DNA of 34,237 nucleotides from Gemmatimonadales bacterium (GTDB taxonomy: Bacteria > Gemmatimonadota > Gemmatimonadetes > Gemmatimonadales > GWC2-71-9): positions 1 to 34,237 of the forward strand of contig JACDHV010000008.1 in assembly GCA_013820855.1 (NCBI GenBank). Reading direction: 5' to 3'. Both the position numbers and the translations under genes were made by a program. Shown one piece after another: positions 27,297 to 34,237 of this stretch (positions within the stretch are counted from its first letter, which is position 1; each line of letters opens with the position of its first letter). Under the pieces are notes generated by a model. The model did no database searches. It was not told where the DNA came from and saw only the letters and a program-made list of their open reading frames with translations.

Positions 27297-27857
27297 TTAC
27301 TTCAGCATCTTCGGGTCCTGGTAGATCATCAGGTGCTCGTAGGGGGTGCCCTCGAACATCACATAGGACCCTCCTGCATTTGGTTTAGTCGGCAGTCCCG
27401 TCGTGGCCGGATCCAGCGGCCACAGGATCATCCAGTGCGGCGGCTCCTTCACTTCTTTCGTCTGAGGCGAGGCCGCCATCACGATCTTGCCATCGGGCAT
27501 CGCGTGGTGAACCCCGCCTTTCGCCATGTAGGCGATGCCCGGTTTCGTGCTGGGCGGCTTGGGCCGGTTGGAGAAGGCCGCGGTCAGCCAGGCCCAACCC
27601 TGCTCGTCGGCGCAGACCGGCGCCAGGCTCGCGTCGGGAAAAAGTGCGCAGGTGAAGCCGTTGGTGCCTGTTCGGAGCTGGGACGTCTTGCCCCCCGGCT
27701 CGACCCGGGCGACCGCGGCCCGGTCGGAGACCCGCTCCGGCGCGCCCTCCACGGCGGCGCGGACGTACTCTTCGTTCTTGACCTGGCCCTGCAGCGGAAC
27801 AGCGGTGGAGCATGCGAGGGCGAGAGCGATGCCGTAAGGCGGGATTTTCCAGAGCAT
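27297..27857 (-). CDS. Hypothetical secreted protein
   Basis: Signal-like MLWKIPPYGIALALACSTAVPLQGQ; coherent ORF (TSQLRTGTNGFTCALFPD...PHWMILWPLDPATTGLPTKPNAGGSYVMFEGTPYEHLMIYQDP). Confidence 0.75.
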   Translation of the reverse strand: MLWKIPPYGIALALACSTAVPLQGQVKNEEYVRAAVEGAPERVSDRAAVARVEPGGKTSQLRTGTNGFTCALFPDASLAPVCADEQGWAWLTAAFSNRPKPPSTKPGIAYMAKGGVHHAMPDGKIVMAASPQTKEVKEPPHWMILWPLDPATTGLPTKPNAGGSYVMFEGTPYEHLMIYQDPKMLK

Positions 27858-27975
27858 ACGCGCGTCTCCTGGGGGGCGAAGCCCCGGGTTCCGGGTAGGT
27901 GTGGTGTAGCACTAGGGTGGGTACTGCGAACGGCGGCTGGTCAGCGGGGACCTCCTGGCTGCACGAACCTACCAT

Positions 27976-28013
27976 AAACAAAACGCCCGGCCGGTGCTAT
28001 GGCACCGCCGGGA
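27976..28013 (-). terminator. Intrinsic terminator downstream of the cold-shock gene
   Basis: Minus strand: CCCGGCGGTGC-CATA-GCACCGGCCGGG followed by CGTTTTGTTTATGG. Confidence 0.8.
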
Positions 28014-28093
28014 CGCAAGTCGAAGCAGGATTGTTCACCCAGGCTGCTCCACCCCTGGGGCCCGAAGGCTATGTCGTGTGTGTCAGAGCCGGC

Positions 28094-28306
28094 TTACTTG
28101 CCGACCTTGACGACGTTTTCCGCGGCCGGGCCCTTGGCGCCCTGAACCACGTCGAACTCCACCTTCTCGCCCTCGGCGAGGCTCTTGAAGCCCTGACCCG
28201 AGATGGCCGAGTGATGGACGAAGCAGTCCTTTTCGCCGTTTTCCGGGGTGATGAACCCGAAGCCCTTCGCGTCGTTGAACCACTTCACGGTGCCGGTGGT
28301 GCGCAT
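28094..28306 (-). CDS. cspA: Cold shock protein (CspA family)
   Basis: [73 protein letters not shown]1 and RNP2 present. Confidence 0.97.
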   Translation of the reverse strand: MRTTGTVKWFNDAKGFGFITPENGEKDCFVHHSAISGQGFKSLAEGEKVEFDVVQGAKGPAAENVVKVGK

Positions 28307-28411
28307 GCTGAGTATTCCTTTGTGTTCGTAATCGGGACTCGGCGTTCGCACGCGTACCGACTACCAGTTCGTCGTGATCGATGCCCTCACGCCGGGCTGC
28401 GACGGTGTACC

Positions 28412-28527
28412 AAGAAAAAGGGCCCCAGCGATGTCCGGGGGCCCTGAGCTCCTTGGATTTCGAATCGTGCCGAACCGGGCACGACCATCGCAGGCGGGAA
28501 TATAGCGACCGCGGGCTCTTCCTTCAA
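28412..28527 (-). ncRNA. Candidate ~80-nt small RNA or csp leader: promoter, hairpin and intrinsic terminator
   Basis: Minus strand: TTGAAG (28522-28527), 17-nt spacer, TATATT (28499-28504); hairpin TCGTGCC-N6-GGCACGA (28465-28484); terminator AGGGCCCC-N11-GGGGCCCT then TTTTCTT (28445 down to 28412). Confidence 0.5.
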
Positions 28528-28547
28528 GAGGGGCCTTCAAGAGGGGC
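28522..28547. repeat. Perfect tandem duplication of 13-mer CTTCAAGAGGGGC
   Basis: 28522-28534 and 28535-28547 identical; duplicates the TTGAAG -35-like hexamer. Confidence 0.85.
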
Positions 28548-28566
28548 GCGCCGGCACCCCGCGCTG

Positions 28567-28708
28567 CGTTCCATCCTGGAACTACTTGGCGTGCTGCACG
28601 CGTCTAGTCGTCATCCCCGGCGGCCCCCATTGCGTGAACTACAGCACGCCGCGCGCCTTCGCGCGGGTGGTGCGTGCGTTTCTCGGCATGCAGGCGGAGC
28701 GCGGGTGA
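28567..28708 (+). pseudogene. C-terminal remnant of an alpha/beta hydrolase
   Basis: Open plus-strand frame without a start: VPSWNYLACCTRLVVIPGGPHCVNYSTPRAFARVVRAFLGMQAERG*, matching the catalytic-His region of alpha/beta hydrolases. Confidence 0.55.
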
Positions 28709-28995
28709 CCGCCGGACGTGGGGACCGCCGCGATTCATTTCGTGACGAGCCCCGGCCCAAAGACAGTCGAACCGAGGGATATGGTGGATCCCTGCCCCGG
28801 AAGCAGCGATACGGAAGCGCCGATGTGCGCCGGATCAGTTCTGCCCTGGCACTTCGTCGCTGGTATGTTTCTCCGTCTTCCCGAGCCGCTTGCGTGCCCT
28901 TTCCTTCCCTCTCGTCCTCGCCTGTCCGGGCTCCCTCGATGAACCCCTGGCTCGGCTACCGCGCGAGACAGTCGACCTCGAACACCGGAGGAACC

Positions 28996-30297
28996 GTGAT
29001 CGACGTCACCCGCTGGCTTGCTGTCGCGCTGGTACTCGTCGCCGGATGCCGGCAGAGCCCACCCGTCCCTGAGGATGACGGACAGCTGGACGCGGTGGCC
29101 CACCGTTACGTCGTCCTGGGCCTGGGTCTGGGCCGACACGATGCGAACTACGTCGACGCCTACTATGGACCCGACTCCCTGCGAGCGCGGGCCGAAGGGG
29201 ATTCGCTTTCGGTGAAGGGCGTGCAGGCGACGGCCGAATCGCTGATCGCCGTCCTGGGCGACAGCGTTCCCGGCTACGGTGATTCGTTGGTCGCCATGCG
29301 CCACCGCTATCTCCGTGTTCAGCTGGGCGCGATGGCGGCGCGGGCTCGGATGCTGGGCGGCGAGCGATTCACCTTCGACGAAGAGGCGCAGGCCCTCTAC
29401 GACGTGCGGCCGCCCCGCTACTCGGAGGCCCACTTCGACTCGCTGCTGAGCCGGCTCGACAGCATGGTACCCGGCCCCGGACCGCTGACGGCACGCTACC
29501 AGCGCTTTCGCGACCGCCTCATGATCCCGGCCGGCAAGGTGGACACCGTCTTCAAGACCGCCATCGCCGCCTGCCGGGCGCGCACGCTGAACCACCTGGC
29601 TCTACCGGGGAACGAGCGATTCGACCTCGAGTACGTGAAGGGCACGCCCTGGAACGCCTACAACTGGTACCAGGGCGGTTACCGCAGTCTGATCCAGGTG
29701 AACCTCGACTTCCCCATCCCCCTCGATCGCGCAGTCGATCTCGCCTGCCACGAGGGGTACCCCGGCCACCACGTTTACAACGTATTGCTGGAGCAGGAGC
29801 TGGTCCGGAAGCGCGGCTGGGTGGAGAGCTCGATGTACCCGCTGTTCAGCCCCCAGTCCCTGATCGCCGAAGGGAGCGCCAACTTCGGAATCGACATGGC
29901 ATTTCCACCGGCCGAGCGGGTGGCGTTCGAGCGGGACTCGCTCTTCCCGCTGGCCGGGCTGGACACCGCGCTGGCGGAGCGGAACGCGGCGGTGCGTCAG
30001 GTGGTCGAGCGTCTCAACTACGCGAGAAACGAGGTCGCGCGGCGCTACCTCGATGGTGAGTTGGACGCGGCCGGTGCCCGGCGCATGCTGCAGCGCTACT
30101 GGCTGATCACGCCCGAAGCGGCGGCCAAGACGCTGCGGTTCATCGACACCTATCGCAGCTACGTGATCAACTACAACCTGGGACGCGACCTGGTGGCCGA
30201 TTGGATCGCACGAACCGCCGGGAACGACGAGAAGGCGCGCTGGAGCGCCTTCGGCGCGCTGGTGTCCGCACCGCACCTTCCGAGAGACCTGCAATGA
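28996..30297 (+). CDS. DUF885-like secreted putative metallopeptidase, predicted lipoprotein
   Basis: GTG start with GGAGG; MIDVTRWLAVALVLVAGCRQSP lipobox; LACHEGYPGHHVYN motif and downstream LIAEGSANFGIDM. Confidence 0.8.
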   Translation: MIDVTRWLAVALVLVAGCRQSPPVPEDDGQLDAVAHRYVVLGLGLGRHDANYVDAYYGPDSLRARAEGDSLSVKGVQATAESLIAVLGDSVPGYGDSLVAMRHRYLRVQLGAMAARARMLGGERFTFDEEAQALYDVRPPRYSEAHFDSLLSRLDSMVPGPGPLTARYQRFRDRLMIPAGKVDTVFKTAIAACRARTLNHLALPGNERFDLEYVKGTPWNAYNWYQGGYRSLIQVNLDFPIPLDRAVDLACHEGYPGHHVYNVLLEQELVRKRGWVESSMYPLFSPQSLIAEGSANFGIDMAFPPAERVAFERDSLFPLAGLDTALAERNAAVRQVVERLNYARNEVARRYLDGELDAAGARRMLQRYWLITPEAAAKTLRFIDTYRSYVINYNLGRDLVADWIARTAGNDEKARWSAFGALVSAPHLPRDLQ

Positions 30298-31109
30298 CAC
30301 TCGGCAGCGACCGGGTCCGGGCGTTCCACCGGCTCCACGCCTCCGGGTGCTTCGTGATCCCCAACCCCTGGGACGTCGGCAGCGCGCGCCTCCTCGCGGG
30401 CTTGAGCTTTCCCGCTCTCGCCACCACCAGCTCCGGCTTCGCCTGGTCGCTGGGCCGCCCGGACAACGGCGTATCCCTGGGAGAGGCCCTGGCCCACTTT
30501 CGATCGATCGCGGAGAGCGTGGACGTTCCGGTCAACGGCGACTTCGAGGGGGGCTTCGCGATCGAGCCCGCCGAGGTCGGCGCCAACGTGGCCGCGGCCG
30601 TCGCCACCGGGATAGCGGGTCTCTCGATCGAGGACTCCACCGGCGACCCGTCCACTCCCCTCTTCGACTTCGATCTCGCCGTCGAACGGATCAGGGCCGC
30701 CCGCCGGGCGATCGACGACAGCGGCACGGGAGTCCTGCTCACGGGTCGTTCCGAGGGATTCACCGTCGGGCGTCCCGACCTGGAGGAGACGATTCGCCGG
30801 CTCCGGGCGTATGCCGAGGCCGGCGCCGAGTGTCTCTACGCGCCGGGCTTTCGCGGCAGCGCGGACATCGCCGCGGTGGTCACCGCCGTCGCCCCCACGC
30901 CGGTGAACGTGCTCGTCGGGAGCGACTTCGCTACCGTGGAGGAGCTTGCCCGCCTGGGCGTCCGGCGGATCAGCGTCGGAGGCGCGCTCTCCCGCGCCGC
31001 CTGGACCGGGTTCCTCGCGGCGGCGAGGGAGATCGCGGAGCGAGGCACCTTCGGCGGCCTCGCCGGCGCCGTCCCGTTCTCCGAGATCGACCGGTCGTTC
31101 CCCAGATAA
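30294..31109 (+). CDS. Isocitrate lyase / PEP-mutase superfamily protein
   Basis: ATGA overlap with previous gene; VIPNPWDVGSARLLAGLSFPALATTSSGFAWSLG, VNGDFEGGFA, GIAGLSIEDSTGDP, LVGSDFATVEELARLGVRRISVGGAL. Confidence 0.9.
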   Translation: MTLGSDRVRAFHRLHASGCFVIPNPWDVGSARLLAGLSFPALATTSSGFAWSLGRPDNGVSLGEALAHFRSIAESVDVPVNGDFEGGFAIEPAEVGANVAAAVATGIAGLSIEDSTGDPSTPLFDFDLAVERIRAARRAIDDSGTGVLLTGRSEGFTVGRPDLEETIRRLRAYAEAGAECLYAPGFRGSADIAAVVTAVAPTPVNVLVGSDFATVEELARLGVRRISVGGALSRAAWTGFLAAAREIAERGTFGGLAGAVPFSEIDRSFPR

Positions 31110-31115
31110 TCCCAA

Positions 31116-31227
31116 CTGCAATGCCTGGCAGCTCGGACGCGCCCTGAAATGGCACGGGAGTCGCACCCTGCTCTCGGCACGAGCGGTTCTTCAGCGTCTC
31201 CCAATCAAAGCTGCAATTCCAGGCAGC
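31116..31227. repeat. Pair of imperfect 17-bp direct repeats (CTGCAATKCCWGGCAGC) upstream of the di-haem peroxidase
   Basis: 31116-31132 CTGCAATGCCTGGCAGC and 31211-31227 CTGCAATTCCAGGCAGC (15/17 identical), 95 bp apart; each has CTGC/GCAG dyad arms. Confidence 0.6.
31150..31165 (+). promoter_or_regulatory. Sigma54-like promoter TGGCAC-N5-TCGCA
   Basis: GG-N10-GC spacing preserved (31151-31152 and 31163-31164); one mismatch to TGGCAC-N5-TTGCA; 126 bp upstream of the 31291 ATG. Confidence 0.35.
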
Positions 31228-31290
31228 GCCGATCTACATGAAATGCGTCGGCGCACTTAGCAGCTGGCACCTTCCCGACAGGGGCATTCG

Positions 31291-32682
31291 ATGACGAGCA
31301 GAAACCCGACCATCGCGCTCGGCGTCTGCGTTACCTTGTGGCTCGCCGGCTGTAGCGACGACACTACGGCCCCTCGCTCCGAGATGGCGGCCGACAGCCC
31401 ACAGATCGCGGCCGCGACCGCCGAAGTCGCGGCCCTCGCCGCGGAGGTGCGTCAGCTCGCCGCCGCGGCCGGCATCTCTCCCTTGCAGCGTCCCGCACCG
31501 GTGCGGCCGGCGCTGTCGCTGCTCGGCCAGGCGCTCGCGTTCGACAAGGAGTTGAGCGGCAATCGGGACATCTCGTGCATGACATGCCACCTGGCGACCA
31601 TGGCGACCGTCGACGGCCACAGCACGGCCATCGGCCAGGGGGCGACCGGCCTCGGCCCCACGCGGGTGCATCCCCAGGGCAAGTTCGTGCACCGCAATGC
31701 TCCCCCGCTCTTCAATCTCCACGCACTGACGCCGCTCACCTGGGACGGCCGGGTGTTCGTGGATGCGAAGGGCGTCGTCCGCACGCCGGGCGCGCCACTG
31801 CGGACGGCGCAGCGGGCGGTGCTCGAGTTCGGCACGCTATCGGCGCTGCCCATGTTTCCGGTCTTGTCGCGGTCGGAGATGCGCGCCGACGGCGGCAACG
31901 AGCTGGCCGCGGTCTCCGACGATCAGCCGCAGCGGACCTGGAAATTTCTCATGCGCCGGCTCGGCGCGATTCCCGAGTACCGCACGATGTTCGAGAGCGC
32001 GTACCCGGGTCAGAGCTTCGACAACATGGATTTCGCGCACGCCGGGAATGCGATGGGCGGGTGGATTGCGGCGGTGTTCGCCTTCAACAACTCACCCTGG
32101 GACCGGCTGCTGGCGGGGAACGACGATGCCCTGACCGAAGTGCAGCTCCGCGGCGCGAGAGCCTTCCTGACCACCGCTAATTGCGCCCAATGCCACACGG
32201 GGCCCTTGTTCACCGACGGGAAATTCCACAACGTGGCCGTGCCGCAGGTGGGTCCCGGATTCGGTAACGGGCCCGACGGCCGCGACGATTTCGGACGGAT
32301 GCGCAAGACCGGAAACCCGGCGCACCAGTATGCCTTCCGCACGCCGCCGCTCCGGAATGTGGAGCTGACCGCTCCCTACGGCCACGATGGAGCGATCGTG
32401 AGCTTGCGGAGCTGGGTGGATCACTACAGTCAGTCGGACGTCAAGCTCCGGACCTACGATCCCAGCCAGCTCGAGCCGCTGCTGCGGGGCACGCTGCTCT
32501 CCACGGCGGATGCCATCCTCGCGACGCGGAGCGGAAAGCTGAAGAAGCTGGTCCTCGATGCGCAGACCGTTGACGAAATTACCGAGTTTCTCAAGTCGCT
32601 CACCGATCCGGGCGCGCGGAACCTCGGACGGTTCGTGCCGACGCGAGTTCCGAGCGGGCTGCCGGTGGACGGGCTGCCCTGA
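31291..32682 (+). CDS. Di-haem cytochrome c peroxidase / MauG-family protein, predicted lipoprotein
   Basis: ALGVCVTLWLAGCSDD lipobox; two CxxCH motifs (CMTCH, CAQCH), ALAFDKELSGNRDISCMTCH, TPPLRNVELTAPYGHDGAIVSL. Confidence 0.92.
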   Translation: MTSRNPTIALGVCVTLWLAGCSDDTTAPRSEMAADSPQIAAATAEVAALAAEVRQLAAAAGISPLQRPAPVRPALSLLGQALAFDKELSGNRDISCMTCHLATMATVDGHSTAIGQGATGLGPTRVHPQGKFVHRNAPPLFNLHALTPLTWDGRVFVDAKGVVRTPGAPLRTAQRAVLEFGTLSALPMFPVLSRSEMRADGGNELAAVSDDQPQRTWKFLMRRLGAIPEYRTMFESAYPGQSFDNMDFAHAGNAMGGWIAAVFAFNNSPWDRLLAGNDDALTEVQLRGARAFLTTANCAQCHTGPLFTDGKFHNVAVPQVGPGFGNGPDGRDDFGRMRKTGNPAHQYAFRTPPLRNVELTAPYGHDGAIVSLRSWVDHYSQSDVKLRTYDPSQLEPLLRGTLLSTADAILATRSGKLKKLVLDAQTVDEITEFLKSLTDPGARNLGRFVPTRVPSGLPVDGLP

Positions 32683-32683
32683 C

Positions 32684-32719
32684 GGCCCCGCCGGCCTCGG
32701 GCCGCTAGCGCTCGGGGCC
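32684..32719. terminator. GC-rich hairpin downstream of the di-haem peroxidase
   Basis: GGCCCCG (32684-32690) / CGGGGCC (32713-32719), without a clear T-tract. Confidence 0.35.
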
Positions 32720-32773
32720 CCTCCGACCGCAGCGCGCGAAACAGTTCCCGTGGACGTTGCGTACTGCGACGCC

Positions 32774-33515
32774 ATGCGACACTCCCGTACAATCAGGCGC
32801 GTCATCGGGGCCGCCGTCGGCGCCCCGGTGGCGACCGCGGCGCTGGTATGGCTCGTGGCCTGGCGGTCACCTCCCTACTACGACGACCCCCAGCTCACCA
32901 TGCTCCGGCACGAGTGGAGCACCTTTCGCCCGTCCGTCGCGCTGGTGGAAGGCAGGCTCGGCTTCGTCCTGCCGCCCTTGATGGATCCCGTCGAGGAATA
33001 CGGCGAGATGGGCGCCGCCGCGGCGCTGGCCCGCGCGGCCGACGTGCGGCTCTACAGCTGGGAGCCGCGCCGGGAGTGGGAGATCGGCCGGATGCTCGAC
33101 AGCGTTCCGGCGCCCAGGGTCGCGCTCTTCTACGTCTTGAGGCCTTACTTCAGTCAACTGCGGTTCGGACGGCCGGGGAACCCCGGAGCTGTTCGTAGAG
33201 GAGTTTCGGAGCAAGCGAACCAGGTATCCCGGGCTGGAGGGCACCTTGTCGAGCATGGCGGCGATAGACTCGATGTGGTCGCGCGACTTTCCGAATCTGC
33301 CCGACTGGCGGGAGACCTCGGACGAATACAGACTTCCAGGCTATCTCGGGGATCTCTCCGCCCGCTCGAACGCGCTCAGGGACGAGCATCTCGCGGCCGT
33401 CCTCCTCGACCTCGTCCGCAAGGGCGAGCGGGTCTTCGCGGTCTCCGGCTCGAGCCACGCCGTCAAGCTCGATGCGGCGCTGCATGCGGCGCTCGACCGT
33501 CGCCCCGGCACGTGA
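32774..33515 (+). pseudogene. ChaN/TraB-like hypothetical protein interrupted by a frameshift near 33165-33185
   Basis: N-terminal part (MRHSRTIRRVIGAAVGAPVATAALVWLVAW...VALFYVLRPYFSQLRFGRPGN) continues in another frame as PELFVEEFRSKRTRYPGLEGTLSSMAAIDSMWSRDFPNLPDWRETSDEYR...RVFAVSGSSHAVKLDAALHAALDRRPGT. Confidence 0.65.
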
Positions 33516-34021
33516 TGGGTGACCTGCCCGCCGCGCTCCTCCTCGTGAGCGCCTGCCTGGTCGGGCTGCTGCTCGTGCCTTTCGGGCTTCCGGGCCTGTG
33601 GGTGATGGTGCTCGGCGTGGCCGGGTACGGATGGCTCACGGATTTCCGGACGGTGACGCTCGGCCTCATGACGCTCGTCCTGGCCCTCGCCGTGGTCGGT
33701 GAAGTGGTCGAGGCGTGGCTCGGGTTTCGTTTCGCCCGCCGATACGGAGGATCGCGCCGGGCCGGCTGGGGTGCGCTCGTCGGCGGGCTGGTGGGTGCGG
33801 TGATCGGCGTGCCGGTGCCGCTGGTCGGCCCGGTGATCGGCGGATTTCTCGGAGCATTCGCCGGTGCCGCACTGTTCGAATACACCCGCGCGCGACAGAG
33901 GGGTGCCGCCGCCTGGGCGGGATGGGGAGCGGTGCTCGGCCGCGCGGCCGCGGCGGCGGCGAAGATGGCGCTCGGCATCGTGATCGCGGTCAGCGCCATC
34001 TTCGCGGCGCTGGGCGGTTAG
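33515..34021 (+). CDS. DUF456-family membrane protein
   Basis: MGDLPAALLLVSACLVGLLLVPFGLPGLWVMVLGVAGYGWLTDF... with Gly-rich helices (GALVGGLVGAVIGVPVPLVGPVIGGFLGAFAGAALFEY). Confidence 0.88.
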   Translation: MGDLPAALLLVSACLVGLLLVPFGLPGLWVMVLGVAGYGWLTDFRTVTLGLMTLVLALAVVGEVVEAWLGFRFARRYGGSRRAGWGALVGGLVGAVIGVPVPLVGPVIGGFLGAFAGAALFEYTRARQRGAAAWAGWGAVLGRAAAAAAKMALGIVIAVSAIFAALGG

Positions 34022-34237
34022 CGCCGGACGGGCTCTGGCCGGGTCCGCCGGGTTCGCGCGGCGATGACGCCGGCGACGCGCTTCGCGTCCCGCTCGACGC
34101 CATGGATCATGGTTCGCGAGAGCCGGTCCACGGCCGTGCCGGTGCGGACCGGCAGCGCGAAGCGGGCGGCATAGCTCTCGAGGTAGTCGGCCATCTCGTT
34201 CTTGGTGGGAAATGAGTGCGGCGGCGCCGGGCAGGGC
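34018..34237 (-). CDS. Flavin-dependent monooxygenase / NAD(P)-binding protein, C-terminal fragment (5' part outside the window; appears short)
   Basis: Reverse frame: SFPTKNEMADYLESYAARFALPVRTGTAVDRLSRTMIHGVERDAKRVAGVIAARTRRTRPEPVRR*, matching CzcO/FMO-like FPTKDEMADYLExYAxRFxLPVRTG, then ending unexpectedly. Confidence 0.55.
   Translation of the reverse strand, partial: PCPAPPHSFPTKNEMADYLESYAARFALPVRTGTAVDRLSRTMIHGVERDAKRVAGVIAARTRRTRPEPVRR

Noticed and set aside
28441-28500. Possible tRNA (TTCGAATC-like T-arm string)
   Set aside because: No acceptor stem, anticodon arm or D-arm could be matched; structure fits a hairpin plus terminator instead.
1-34237. Mobile elements, CRISPR arrays, restriction-modification or phage-defence modules
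   Set aside because: No transposase/integrase, no regularly spaced repeats, and no nuclease, methyltransferase or helicase-like ORFs recognised on either strand.

Overview
High-GC, gene-dense bacterial chromosomal window with a soil/MAG-like, possibly Gemmatimonadota-type gene content; the taxon is an inference. I saw no rRNA, tRNA, CRISPR array or transposase. The centrepiece is a tightly overlapping five-gene formate dehydrogenase operon (8691-15182). Its catalytic subunit is split in the ORF track by an in-frame TGA at 9294-9296. That TGA sits at the conserved Sec position (ARI-U-HSSTVPGLGTSYGRG) and is followed by a hairpin with a GGUCU apical loop, at the same codon offset as the E. coli fdhF SECIS. 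I therefore read it as one selenoprotein of about 1,106-1,111 aa. The operon also encodes a four-cluster Fe-S subunit with an unusual Cys-rich tail, an NrfD-type anchor, a small uncharacterised predicted lipoprotein, and FdhE. Other genes include a bifunctional OtsA-OtsB trehalose enzyme, HtrA/DegQ protease, three secreted zinc-peptidase-like proteins, a fosmidomycin-resistance-type MFS transporter, an aquaporin, a cold-shock protein, a MauG-like di-haem peroxidase, and several small hypotheticals. Four loci carry apparent frameshifts (five in total), and there are two gene remnants; these are either real decay or residual indel errors. Non-coding signals include a compact promoter-hairpin-terminator unit upstream of the csp gene (candidate ~80-nt sRNA or leader), three GTGAGC-N3-GTCAC palindromes that could be CRP/FNR-family sites, and paired repeats around a sigma54-like site upstream of the di-haem peroxidase.
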